Shown here one piece after another: positions 40,653 through 52,569 of a stretch of 64,000 bases of DNA. The notes below the pieces were generated by a model. That model saw only the letters and a program-made list of their open reading frames with translations. It had not been told where the DNA came from and ran no database searches. Each line of letters opens with the position of its first letter. The stretch's first letter is position 1. The DNA comes from Parelaphostrongylus tenuis (taxonomy: Eukaryota > Nematoda > Chromadorea > Rhabditida > Metastrongylidae): NCBI GenBank assembly GCA_019055375.1, contig JAHQIW010000907.1:62001-126000 (forward strand), in the 5' to 3' direction. The position numbers were made by a program, and so were the translations under genes.

Positions 40653-43600
40653 TTAGTGGTGTTGGTGAACGTAATCTGGATTGTAGTATAGAGAATCTCG
40701 ATCCAACGACGTTTCTAACGAAGATATGTCGTCATAATAAGCTTCCTTATAGTAGTACTCGTACCTAAACAAGTTTGATTGAACCTTGGAAAAGAGGCTC
40801 AATTTTTTATCCTCAAAAGTATAGACTTGGGCCGTCGAAAAAATAATAAACTGAAAAATTGTGAATCAAAAAACGACATGCTGAAAAAGATTGTCATTTT
40901 TTATAGGCCTTTTTATACTTAATACTAAAAAAGCTTACCACGGTTCTGGAAGATTGTGGTGAAGTCTCCAATTGAACATCCCCTTCATAGCGTCCCCGTT
41001 TTCTCTGATATAGCCATAACCATATGGCGATTTCAATACCTAAGTGGAATTGATAAGCAGGAGCTCGCATATTTCAAACTCTGTGGAACCCTGATAGGGT
41101 GATGTTAAGCAATATAGAGTCGATAGAACAAGTAAGTCTTATTTTGGTGTAAAGTTAAGAAGTCGTTCAGTCACACCTCATTGCGCATGACATTCAGAAA
41201 GTGTCCCTGATCGCGTGGATTAATGTAAAGTTCTCCAACTTCGTGAGTGGCTATTCCACTGAAAGCATTGAGTCGTGCATCCACTTTCGAGGTAACACTG
41301 AAACTTCGAAGAATCTGTCAGAAAACTGTTCGCATTTAGACAGACATCAGTGTCTTAGAGGTATGTACTCACTGTATTCGCTTTTCTACCCATCCGACCT
41401 CATCCAACACTGCGTACCACTCCTCCATAACATCTCCAGAATGCCATTCAAAGAAATCCAAATCCAAACGTTCAATATCTTCAACAATTGTGTCGGCGTC
41501 ACCTGGTCGTGTCCAGTCATAAGCCAGAATTTTAGAATGCCTCCTAAAAAACTTTGATAGAAGGTGAGCGTAGAACTGTGAATAATTTCACACACTATTA
41601 GTATGTTTTATATACTATCAGTCGGCTTGATACAGTGATGGTGAAAAATTGAATTCAAGATATAATCTAAGCTCCACCGCTGTTCATCAAAGCCACGGTT
41701 GTTGGAAGGAACTGATTGTGTTCTGATTGGAAGGCAACTATATCCGTTTTTGCTGATTAGAGAATAAAAAAATTATAACTATTCTACGAGATTATCTAGT
41801 CATTCTGACGAAACAAAGTTGAGGGCCATCTGTACTTGATTTCTTTGCGCATTTACCACGTGTGATGACGCAACGAAACAATTTTTCAACACTAGTGAAT
41901 CAGCCATTTCTGACTCTAATCCGCTCATGAAGTGTGCAGGACATCAAGCTCTGATAACTACGAAAAATGAGACCTGTAATTTACACGTTGCTTCTTACTG
42001 GCGATTCACAAATGCTTCAACTATCTAGAACAAGATGCACTTTGCATGCAGAAAATTTCAATCCTAATTTCTAAATCCGCTGATCTATCAATCTGTGAAT
42101 TCCAGAACACCATGCAATCATTCCTAAAATGATCTTTTGATAACCTCATAACTGTTCATTATGTAACGTTTCCTTCCTGAGCAAGTACCAAGCTACTAAT
42201 ATCAAGAACGCTGCTTAAGAATGACCGAACTAGAAAAAAGTAGCATATTAGAGAATCCGATAGTGTAGAACACTATTAGAACACGACTCGCTTGTGATCG
42301 CTTGATAACGGTCTATGCAGAACTTGCAGACCCTTAACTCGCGCTGACGCTCGAGACGGTGACCACCCAAATTTGAGTACGACGTACCAGATCTCTTGCA
42401 ATGCATGCGAAGACGAATAAATCTACGAAACGGGTTGACTAATCTTCGTTCGTATAATAAAACAACGAGTTGAGAAACTCAAAATCAAAGCATACTCTCC
42501 ACTAGACATGCGTAGGGCACAAAGACGTAATGCACAAGAATTTGATATGGAATTGGCATCTTCGCACAGGAATGTGAAACTTTAAAAAGTAAAATCCTCT
42601 AAATGTTCGGTATAACTTATTAAAACCTATAAGGTGAACATCGGAGAGAAATGTCCTGTGATTACGCACGAACTCGCACCTCAGGCTGATTTTTAACGTG
42701 AACCACACACAATCTTCGTCCATGAAGACTGTACTCTTCATCAACAACAAGAATGTTTTTGAGGAACACAGCGCTGATTAATCAAAAGAGCTGTTCACTA
42801 GGCAAATATTCATTACTCAGCTTTATGAGCTGTGGCTATGGAGATTTTAGGCTGAATTCATGCGAGTCAATCTGACCTTTTTATGCTCTGAAAGAGGTGA
42901 AGCTGATGAATCAGTCAGTCAGTGAAAAAATTCTTGACATTGACCTTGTATCTGCCGAAAAAAGCATCGACAAATTTACTATCTCCCGTTATTTTCAGAA
43001 CCTTAACAACAGAGTAATATTCTATATAATTTACTAGAACTGCAGCAGTGAATTATACATGACACAAGAGATCTCTCCGAGTTACCAAATATATTTCGTA
43101 GGTTAATATAATGAACGCCTCTTCACGAATTGTATGCACTAAAAATGCTAGATCTTGCTCGAAAAAATGAGTCAAAAATCTTTAAAAGATATTAAGCGTC
43201 TGTTCTTAAGAAATTATAAAAGTTTTTCATGGAAACAAACATCATAACAGAGTTGGAAGACCGACCTGTATTCCTTAAGAGAATCTTTATAGGAATCCTC
43301 GATTACTTTCAGGTAGCGTTCATCCAAAAAGGCAATCTCGTTAGCCTGATATTGCATCAACAATCAAAAGGAGTGAAAAAATCAAGTATGAAAACCATTT
43401 GGTAAAAAAACTTACATTTCCACGAGCCTTGATGTTCTCAAGACACTTATGTACCGGTGTGTCAAGAAAGACAACCAGATGAGGCCAGAAATGCAGTTGT
43501 GGTATAGCACATTTACGCACATAATAGTAGTGCTTGAAATCTAAGAAAAACATTTGATAGAGTTATAACTTTGTAAATCACCTTCGTCTCCAGTTTCACA

Positions 43601-45760
43601 ACAATTGATCATGTATAAGAGTAAAAGACTCTTTTCAACGCTTGAGGACACACTATCAACTATAAATGTGTATATGGCTCCATATATGTACATAAATGTA
43701 CACGCACACGTGTATATGTGTGTGCATGAATATGTATATATATATTATATATATATATATATAGATTTATATATACATATGTATATGTGAGCGCATGTGG
43801 CGCAGTGGTTAGAGGTGGCCTGCGTCGCGCACGAGGTCAATGTTCGATCTCGCGCTCATGGCTCACCAAGCCATACATCCCTCCGGGGTCGGTAAATTGG
43901 TACCAGGCAGGTCTCAGACTTGTCTGGGAGGATAAGCAGCACTGACTCGGTTCAGCGGGAGGCCACCGCGAGTCATTGTAGAGGCCAGATATGCATTCAA
44001 TCACCTCAAACAAAGTGAAAAATTGAAGTCGAATGCATGGCGCATCCCTCAGGGATTGATCAACGCCGAGAGCTTCATCCTTTTTTTATGTATATATACG
44101 CATGTATATGCTCGCTGCGTACACATATCACTGCCATTAGATATACGGTCTAGGAGAAAGATACGATGCTCGAAGGAATTCCTAGAGCGAGGAGGACCCC
44201 ACTGGGCTACTCTTGCACGCCATAGTGGAAAAAAGGAAGTGCTACTGGTGCCCGCTTAGGTCACTCAACGATCAACGGGACGACAGGTGATGCATGCACG
44301 TACATATTATATATAATATATATATATATATGTATGTATACATATACATGTATGTGTATATACATGTGTATATGTATACATGAATATATTACACGTGTAT
44401 GTATAAGTATATACATATGCATGTATGTACATCTACATGCACAAATGTAGAATGAACGCCCTAATAAATTTGCAAGTTGGTTCAACTCATTCATGATAAT
44501 GCATATGTAATTCAATTCGTATCTTCGCAAGAACTGAATGATGTTTCAGTCCGCTATTCCCCTCACTGCATGATATTAAATACCGAAGGTGACGTTGCAA
44601 GATTGCCAATCTTTTACATCAGCCGTCCGTAATAATAGATCCCCTCCACAATACAGTTTTGGTAATGGAACCTTCCATTATATAGCAAACTATTATTCTG
44701 AGAAGAAAACTATTCTTCAGATTTTACCATCAATGTCGATAACAGAGAACAAAATCTTACATTCGTGTCCTATGCAATTTTTGACTCGCATGGCATTCAC
44801 AAAAACGAAATCTGAATACGGGCTTCTTTCCAGAACAACTCCTTGACCTGAAAGAATGACACATTTTATAAGAGCTGATGAGATGACATAAATAAACCAT
44901 GGAGACATTTCCAGACATTTGTCACACTTACATCTACAATTACGATACTAAAAACAAATTGGAAACGAAATAGCTCATAAAGACTCCTTCCATGAAATAC
45001 TGGCAAGCTATGCCAGTTCTAAACCGAGAATACACATTGGCTGATTGTTACCTGTATTCAGTATATGGGCTACAGCATTCAGGTACTGATCGAAACGGCA
45101 TTCAAAAATGCGTTGCTGCATTTTTGCTGTCATATCGCTCATCGGATTTTTGAAAAACATGTCCATGTCAGGCATCCGGTAACACTCAGGAAACTAAATG
45201 AGTGCGATAAAATACAATAATTTGTTAAAAATTGGGGAAAAAACAAAACGGAGGAAATGATTCCCCTACCAAATGATAAAACTTCCTCAAATCATTCCCG
45301 TATCGATCAATGAGCACGTCCTCCATTTTGAACTCAGGCATGTAATAACAACCAAGATGATCAGCGAGTTCAGCAGCAATCGTACTCTACAAATAAAATG
45401 ATAGAGAACATTACCGGACAAAGTAGATCGGAAACACATAAGAAGTGCTATGAAAAACCAACAACACGCACAAGTACAATCGACGAACCTTCCCTGCACC
45501 AGCGTTCCCTTCGACAACGATTAGTTTGGAGTTCTCATGGAAATGAGCTTGAGTTCGATCACGAAAAGCATCCATGTAATTGAAGCCTCGTTCTTTATAT
45601 GGCCAAGGGTCAGGGTAGTCATCAGGAAGTCTAGATGTCTTAGTTTGTAAACATGGAGTTTGAAACGTAAAGCACTTCTAAAATTCCAACTAGCGTGAAA
45701 AGAACGCTTTTTAATTAACAGCTTATAGCGATGGTATTATGTTACTATACATATATATAT

Positions 45761-45796
<36 letters not shown>

Positions 45797-46289
45797 CACA
45801 TATATACGTGTATATGTATACTCTATGATGCAAAGTGAAGCGCAAAACATTCGCGTCAGTGAGACTCGAAACCATATTTCACCCTATGCTGGGGCACGTG
45901 CTCAAAACCGCTGCACTATCGACGCCTGTTTACCTCGTATCATAGTCCGTTGACGGCTGGTTGTTAACAGATAGATGCGTTGTAGCGTAGAAAGATTGGT
46001 GCCAAAACAGGCGTCGCTATCGCAACGGTTCAAGCACGCGCCCCGTTTAGGGTGACATATAGGTTCGAATCCCAACTGGCGCAAAGTTTTGCATCTTCAC
46101 TCCACATCACTGGGTTTATTGTGAAAAGCACTAGTCGAGATCTATCTACTGTACAAATTGTGAACACTACCGCAGTACGCTCTTGTGCACCATGCCCCGG
46201 CTTTGTTGAGCTACGAAAGTGCCACCGGTGAGCAGCGACCGGCAAACTGCCCTACTCAGCAGCTTTGGTATGGAGGACGCCATAGACAT
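40653..46289 (-). CDS. nuo-4: NADH dehydrogenase (complex I) NDUFA10-type subunit, complete
   Basis: Accessory subunit of mitochondrial complex I with a deoxynucleoside-kinase fold, on the matrix side of the membrane arm. Eleven exons join in phase with no break: 46289-46171, 45630-45489, 45386-45270, 45193-45052, 44847-44761, 43540-43416, 43345-43266, 41543-41390, 41314-41177, 41039-40939, 40764-40653, giving 438 residues. Exon 1 encodes an Arg/Ser/Ala-rich, acid-poor presequence beginning MSMASSIPKLL, as expected of a matrix-targeting peptide. Exon 2 ends in the P-loop VEGNAGAGK, with the Ser in exon 3. Then follow RMPDMDMFFKNP, VVLERSPYSDFVF and THEVGELYINPRD, all diagnostic of the nematode protein. 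The stop is TAA at 40653-40655, with AATAAA at 40564-40569. It lies 3' of rnp-7 on the same strand and was probably made from a shared pre-mRNA. Confidence 0.95.
43670..43788. repeat. AT/ATGT microsatellite 5' of a SINE
   Basis: Purine-pyrimidine alternation ending directly at the S1 SINE head. Confidence 0.85.
43789..44088 (+). mobile_element. tRNA-derived SINE (S1), full length
   Basis: A box TGGCGCAGTGG at 43798-43808; body and CTTCATCCTTTTTTT tail match the other S1 copies. Flanked on both sides by TA/CA-rich microsatellite. In nuo-4 intron 5. Confidence 0.8.
44290..44445. repeat. AT/ATGT microsatellite
   Basis: TATATA and ATGTATAC units over about 150 nt in nuo-4 intron 5. Confidence 0.85.
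45700..46120. repeat. tRNA-like foldback element with microsatellite, in nuo-4 intron 1
   Basis: Minus unit 45845-45925, plus unit 46005-46085 (GCGTCGCTATCGCAACGG ... GGTTCGAATCCC). An AT microsatellite at 45750-45822 sits in the left end. Confidence 0.5.
45750..45822. repeat. AT microsatellite
   Basis: Long (TA)n with ACATACAC interruptions. Confidence 0.9.
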
Positions 46290-46816
46290 CCAAAGCGGAT
46301 GAGGATTACGCCGATTTCGCTCTAGAAGTGCATATTCTCATATTTTTAGCACATTTTCCAAACATTTGTTAATAAAAACAGAGTTGTGGCGAAGTACCAT
46401 CACACATCATTTGCAGATTTCACCCAAAAATTTATTACGCAATGATCCAAAACACTTTTTACCACGATCGTATACACAAGAAACCACTCTAGAATGGCAA
46501 CATTTTTCGTGGTGCACTTCACTCCCAAAGACAAAATTGCTTCTTACGATTCAACAGACGTTGGAAATCTGCGTCATCCGCATCCTACAGTTAAACACGT
46601 GTGCTAAGGAACTCACCAAAAGTAAATAAAGGCTAGAAAAGCTGGGAAACTGCAAATAAACTGACAGTGTAAACCAACATTTCCAACAGTACTGGAACAA
46701 ATCCGCAACAGTAACTCAACTAAACCACTTTTCACAACTTCAGATGAAAACAACGATTGCAAAACTGTCAAGACACGATCAAATATGCAAATGAAGGAAG
46801 TAATACTCGCGAAATG
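46290..46816 (-). promoter_or_regulatory. Intercistronic region of the rnp-7/nuo-4 operon
   Basis: Between the rnp-7 stop and the nuo-4 ATG (527 nt) the minus strand has AATAAA at 46431-46436 and, about 108 nt downstream, a CTTCTAG acceptor (AG at 46322-46323) that is 33 nt before the nuo-4 start. A gap of about 100 nt between polyA signal and acceptor is the standard spacing for SL2-type trans-splicing in rhabditid operons. No promoter-like feature is needed to explain nuo-4 expression. Confidence 0.55.
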
Positions 46817-49800
46817 TTATCTTCTATCGCGACCATACGGTGGAGGAGGTCCACGAAAACGGCGATCATCACGTGCATATCCATTGTCTCTGAAAACGAT
46901 TAAGCATTGAATCGAGCAGACTTCTAGAATATTTTCAATATCTTGGTTCTAAGCTATCGAACCAATCAATGAAATGAAATAGCGAAAAACTACCTTCGGT
47001 CACGGCCATAATAACGGTCGCGATCGTATCGATCACTGCCGCGATTATTTGCACGTTCACGCGAACGACTACGGTGTTTTGAAGATCCATTCCTGTCGTA
47101 ATCACGGTGACTGTCTCGAGGAGGAGCACGAGGAGAATCTCGGTCGCGGTCGCGATCGCGTGTGCCGTCCAGTGGAGGTAATCCAGCAGCTTCACGTTCT
47201 TCAATAGCAGCACGAGATTCACGTGCACGTCTGGTATCCCCCTTACCACCACCTAAACGACGCCGGAGTAAGCACCAGAAAGATACCTCAGAAATTCTAA
47301 GGAAAGAAGATCCAACTGTGCAATTTTTTTTCTTCTTGATGCATCAAGAACGATGACACGGAACCCAAGAGAGAAAAACTTCACATGCTACTATGCCGTG
47401 ATTACTTACATTGACATCCTGTAACACTCAATTTTACAAAAACTCACCGAGTCTCCTAGGTAACCAAGACTTCTGAGTACGACCTCTTTCATAGTCCACA
47501 ATGAGCCTACGTCCATCAACTTTTGTCCCATCGGCCCGTTTGTAAGCATCTAAAATTTGTGGTCTGAACTCGTGTCAAAGAAAAGTCTTACCATTACCTG
47601 GCACAGCAGAGAAATTACACGCAGGGCTGGATGGTATTAAAAAGTTCGGCGGCTGATACTATTTAGAAAAGAACTTACGCAGCAAACTTACGGTCCGACT
47701 AAACTTACATTGCGCGCACAGAAATCACTGCCATCGAGGTACTGCACAGTGAGAGAAAACTTACCCGTATGCTTACCCGAAAATGACAAAAACTCGAAAA
47801 GTCACCTACACGCAAACAACTCACGACCGCTAAGAGGACAGTCGTGATCCCTTTTTGGGTATAATTTCGACTCAAACAAATTACAATGAATGGAAAGGTT
47901 TACCAATGCTCCGAAACATCGCCTAGTGTTCAACGACGAAGTTCAGATGAAGCTCAATTTTCTAACTCTACTACGAATCAAGTGTGCGTTGTCGTCTAAT
48001 TTTTAGAAGGCACATTTCACTTGATAATTAGAAGAAAAATGCCTTGACAAAACCGAGCACTTGGAAATCTTAAAAACTCCCAATTACGTTACGTTCAAAT
48101 GAACTTCGTCTCAAACAAACCTATTCATTCAACCAGTAACCAGCGCAAAAGCAGAATATGAACCTCTGGCGAAGTGCTGTAAGAAAACAGCAATTATTTT
48201 CGTAAAATGACTACAACAGATTAGCCAACTATGCTTGAGGTTATTAATAAGCGTAATGCAAGTTAGACATCCTACTAGCCGCGCACAACTCCCTTCAAGA
48301 TCATCAAATTTCTAAAGGTTAACTAGCTAGATAGAGACTAATGAAGAGGTAACTTGATTATAAGCTATAAGAAAACTGACTAGACATTTCCGCCTTATCA
48401 CTGTATTCTATGAAGGCATACCCTCGTCGGTTTCCCATTCAAATCGTGTATCATCACTAACTGAAAATACAACAAATCGCTGCATTCATTTTCAGCAAGA
48501 TTGGAAAAATTACTCTAATAAGTATAAAGACGGATTCTATTCGCTTACCTTCTTTATTTTTCCATAAGTTTCGAACTCACGCTTCAATCTATTTTCGGAA
48601 GTTTCATAATTCTGAAAAAAAATATATATGAACGACTCAAGAGAGTACCTATCTAGGTAACATCTAACACTTACAATTCTAGCGACGAAAAGCGTCTTGT
48701 ATGGATCCTCTGTGGCATTCGGATTATCAGCAGGATTCCATTGCGCAATACCTTGTTCTACCTAAGACAAAACAATCATTCATTTATGGAGACTTCTATG
48801 ACGAGATTGATACTAGGTTGGAAAGAAAATTTCCCATCGTTTGGATCGGAATGTCGTTTTTTCGTATGGATCGTGTAAGATTTTCACATCAATTGGAAGG
48901 TCTACTTCTTGCGCATCTATTGATGTGTAATTTGTCTATATCTGCTGCAAGATGGAAGTACCCAGAACTGGTTCGTCGAAAGCGCGCTTTGTTTCAAGAC
49001 ACGAAACCACACATAGTCAAAAAGACCAAGGCAAAGCTTAAGGGACTGGACGGAGTTAAGATTCTACCGCATCCACCCTATAGTCCGGATGTTCCTCCGT
49101 GTGATTACGGCCTTTCCGACCAATGGAACACTTTTTAGAAGGTCGTCCGATTTAACTCTCTCGATGAAGTTGAAGAAGCACGTTATGAGTTCTTTGATTC
49201 AAATCCAAAGGAGTGGTACTTCGATCAGATCCGAAACCTAGCGGGCCGATGGCATGAAGTGGCGGATAATGACGGCCTCTATTCTCAAGATTAGTTGTTG
49301 TTGTTGTTTGTTGTCTGAATATATTAATAAATTTTGAATGTTTTATCATACGATGGAAACTTTCTTTCCAAACTAGTATTAGCTCTCCTCATAAGTTTTG
49401 ACTCTAGAGCAAGCAGCACCCAATTTATTACCTTGAAGAAGTTAAAATTGCTTAACACCACTATTCATAGTGTAAGCGTTCTCAGTCTGAACACAATTTC
49501 TGCCACCTCTCATGCAACAAATCAAAACCGCTTCGTGCAAAATTTTCTGAGCTTTCTTTCAGTACCAAATTTGTCCACACTGCCATATCATGGTCGCTCA
49601 ACGAACCTTTGTAGCACTTTGCTGCGTTACGACTAGGAATTAGAACACGATGCACAGACCACCTTCGAGGACCATCAACCGTGCAAAAGCTCGATGACAT
49701 GTTCAGACGAACAACGTTTCGGTTCGTTGCCAGATCGCGCCGACAACACCATCTTGAAGGACCAGCTGCGCTCTAGACGTCCACGCGAAGTTGATAGCGA

Positions 49801-51736
49801 AGCCGTCATCGAAGCAACTGGAGGGGGATCCGACTTTGACTACCTAGGAGTTGGCCGACGATTTTGACTGTGGTCATGTGACAATCAGCAAATGTTAAGT
49901 AATCTTACAATTTTAATTACATCCGGTTAGTAAATTTGATGATTACCGCTCTAGAGGCCAAAACATATAAGAAGACCTATAAAAATACAGGTAATTTCAA
50001 AAAAACATGACAGTATTCTTTCCACCGAGGTGATCAATACAACCTAAGCAAACACAAGAACACGTACATTTGTTTACACGTGACATGATATATACGGAAG
50101 ATAGGAGACTATGGCTCAGTGGTTTGTGACACATGTCATCAAGAATTATCATTAAGCGTGTTAGTTTGACCCCCCCCCCCCGGCACTCTTGGAGTCACCT
50201 GGAAGCGCACTGGTTTAGTGAAATAGTAGCCTTCGAAATTAGAAACAGCAAGCTCAATTAGTGAACCTTTCTGCATCACAGAGCAAATATATGGTCACTT
50301 TTGCGACTCGCTCAGCCCTCATTTGCCACTTCGGGATGTGCTATTTGTCACTGGATATGGCATACAGCATGGATACTGCCCTGTCGTGATACCACACAGG
50401 CATTTCGCCTCAATATACCATATTAATTTGTATTTACACGACCCTCCATCACAATTTTTACTGTGCGGATCCCAATACTTCTAACATTCGATTCGCTTTT
50501 CGTTTTCACATTGAATGACGTCGAATACTGGTCGAGCATGTCTCCTTGCAATCTCGAGGATAGCCCTAGCTGTGGAGTTCCATGGGGCGTTCTTGTTGAC
50601 TGCCGGAGTGTTGGGGGTTGCGGTTCGGCCTCACGTGCACCGCGACGAGTATCACAACCACTCGGCCACGGCGCCCCCACATACATATGTACATGTGCGT
50701 ATACATACATATATACGTACATAAAAGGATAAGGATAAAGCTCTCGGCGTTGATCAATCCCTGAGGGATGCGCCATGCATTCGACTTCAATTTTTAACTT
50801 CGTTTGAGGTGATTGAACGCATATCTGGCCTTTACAATGACTCGCGGAGGCCTCCCGCTGAACCGAGTCAGTGCTGCTTATCCTCCCAGACAAGTCTGAG
50901 ACCTGCCTGGTACCAATTTACCGACCCCTGAGGGATGGATGGTTTGGTGAGCCATGAGCGCGAGATCGAACCATTGACCTCGTGTGCGACGCAGGGCACC
51001 TCTAACCACTGCGCCACATGCGCTCATATACGTACATATACATGCATATATATGTATGAACATGTACGTACACACATACAATTTGCATGGAATTAACAGC
51101 GTAACGTAACCAGTAAATCCATAGGAACATTCTAACCTTATACGCCAAAAGCTCTTCTTTTTCCCGTCTTCTTCTTTCTTTCTTTTCTGCTTTCGTTTCA
51201 ATGATTGGCTTTGGAGGAGTGTCCATAGGATCCTGAAAATGTTCCCATTAACTTAATTAGCTCCAGCTAGTATATTTTATTTGACCGCCTATTGCGGTGT
51301 TATGATGTTTCTATGAACCCAATGATGTCGAGTGGTGTGCAAAAACGTTTACGTCAGCCGGGATTTGAACCCAAATCTTACTCAGAAAGAAGATCCGAAA
51401 CAGTAAGATCTGGGTTCAAATCCCGGCTGACGTGAACGTTTTTGCACACCACTCTACATCACTGGGTTTATATTTATTTGCTTAAAAAAACATGTTCGTT
51501 TTATGAGATACCATTTCCTTCTACTCCCTGAAATTCTACTCTGGAAAAACATCTGACTACACCGAAAACGTGGTTCTCACCTCAAATAACTCAACATATT
51601 CAGCGATTCCTGTGATAGTGGTACATCGTCCTTTTTCTCTTTTGTCGATAAGCAAATCCGTCGGAGGCGGTAGATATGGAATTGGTGGTCTGGCTTCGAA
51701 TAGCGCCAAAAGATTCGGAGGCAGGCAGGCGGTCAT
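46817..51736 (-). CDS. rnp-7: U1 small nuclear ribonucleoprotein 70 kDa, one frame break
   Basis: Binds stem-loop I of U1 snRNA and helps define 5' splice sites. Eight exons: 51736-51581, 51232-51137, 48761-48675, 48611-48549, 48460-48381, 47549-47448, 47252-46994, 46889-46817, about 304 residues. N-terminus [20 protein letters not shown] is the hallmark start of U1-70K; exon 2 is a Lys/Arg/Glu-rich helix ([15 protein letters not shown]). The RRM runs from KTLFVARI (RNP2) through GYAFIEY (RNP1) to [13 protein letters not shown], then [15 protein letters not shown] and an Arg/Asp/Ser-rich tail ending YGRDRR. The start is fixed by a likely spliced-leader acceptor (CCAG) two bases upstream of the ATG. 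Exon 5 carries one extra base near 48430, between GKP and the RNP1 motif; both flanks stay conserved. Intron 2 (48762-51136) is inflated by mariner and SINE insertions. Confidence 0.95.
48816..49373 (+). mobile_element. Internally deleted mariner element, with TIRs and TA duplication
   Basis: Terminal inverted repeats GGTTGGAAAGAAAATTTCCC (48816) and GGAAACTTTCTTTCCAA (ending 49373) are flanked by TA on each side. Inside, plus strand, is the C-terminal third of a mariner transposase: [32 protein letters not shown], and after a frame break near 49137, [16 protein letters not shown]. The N-terminal DNA-binding part is missing. In rnp-7 intron 2, opposite strand. Confidence 0.75.
49490..49640 (-). 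pseudogene. mariner transposase C-terminal fragment
   Basis: Minus frame reads [15 protein letters not shown], the conserved end of mariner transposases, preceded by diverged sequence. In rnp-7 intron 2. Confidence 0.45.
49690..49900 (+). pseudogene. mariner transposase N-terminal fragment
   Basis: [17 protein letters not shown] followed in another frame by GDPTLTT and [15 protein letters not shown], the helix-turn-helix region of mariner transposases, with at least one shift and one stop. Confidence 0.5.
50458..50682 (-). mobile_element. SINE S2 in rnp-7 intron 2
   Basis: A-box complement CCACTCGGCCA at 50658-50668, 3' end ATTGGGATCCGCACAGTAAA on the minus strand. Adjacent to the S1 SINE at 50724, separated by microsatellite. 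Confidence 0.6.
50724..51025 (-). mobile_element. tRNA-derived SINE (family S1) with 13-bp target-site duplication
   Basis: Reads GAGCGCATGTGGCGCAGTGG... on the minus strand. Pol III A box TGGCGCAGTGG is at 51006-51016 and a B box of GGTTCGATCTC type follows. About 300 nt, 3' tail of ATCCTTTAT-like repeats. Flanked by ATATACGTACATA at 50711-50723 and 51026-51038, direct proof of insertion. Lies in intron 2 of rnp-7, about 110 nt from exon 2. Confidence 0.85.
51280..51475. repeat. Compact tRNA-half foldback, near-perfect hairpin
   Basis: Arms 51316-51383 and 51402-51468 are inverse copies of about 68 nt. Each holds CAGCCGGGATTTGAACCC, i.e. a tRNA T-arm/B-box plus acceptor half, and an outer GTGCAAAAACGTTTACGT segment. 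Only 18 nt separate the arms. Confidence 0.7.
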
Positions 51737-51746
51737 TTCTGGAGAG
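51737..51746 (-). promoter_or_regulatory. Probable spliced-leader acceptor of rnp-7
   Basis: On the minus strand a CTCTCCAG acceptor lies two bases before the rnp-7 ATG, leaving almost no 5' UTR, as is typical of trans-spliced nematode mRNAs. Confidence 0.45.
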
Positions 51747-52569
51747 AATCACTGATTAGGAGAATATCATGGCTTAAAAACTTTAAATGGACGTCGAATA
51801 GATGACAATGGACTTGAGTCCGACGGAATGTGAGCGTCCTCATGTACAATTATCTAACCGAAAAGAGGAGAGGATATGTGTGTGGCTAAGGCCAGCTCGA
51901 CTGTCTCAGGACTTGACACCCTAAGGGTACGGAATAAACTTCAATGACGTCATCACGTTCGGGACCACCACCACAACGGATGACGAGCACGAAAAAGAAA
52001 CGAAAATTTGAGATAAAAGAAGAGTTATTTTATCTTTAGGCTTCTAATAACAGTGCTACGATGTTAAGACCATATACGCGAAGATGTTGAGTGACATGCA
52101 AAACTCCGATAATCGGGAGGTGGATTCGTACCAACGCCTCACTGTTCGGAGGTCGCGCGTCAACCCCCACGGCCAAGGCCAAAAGAATCGGAGACCAAGA
52201 TTTCCAGAGCTGGACCAAACGAGTACCTACGTAAGCGAACAGATGAACGAAAAGCACAGATCTACGATCCAGGAGACAAATCCCACCAGGACAACTACAG
52301 CAGATGGAGCGTGACATCGATTGACGCGGCACCGCGAACGCCGTTTTCATTGGGGGACGGCACGCGTGCCAGTATTGATCCGCCCCGCGGGCGTGTCCTC
52401 GCGCATTTCCTTTGCGCCAGTGCCACTGCTTGACGTTTTTCCCCATTCGTTCAGTGTGTGTTCAGTTACCGTAACACGACTTGAAAAGGTCTGATGACGT
52501 TTTCGATGGGAGCGTCGATTCTCGGAGATTCGGGAAATCGAGGAGATGTTTGTGGACGGAACTCGTAGA

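Noticed and set aside
48701..49138. 145-codon ORF as an intact transposase gene
   Set aside because: Its first part is antisense to an rnp-7 exon and the TIR; only the C-terminal third of a transposase is present and it is frameshifted.
50423..50893. 156-codon minus-strand ORF as a gene
   Set aside because: It runs through two SINEs and microsatellite; similar frames appear in other SINE copies.
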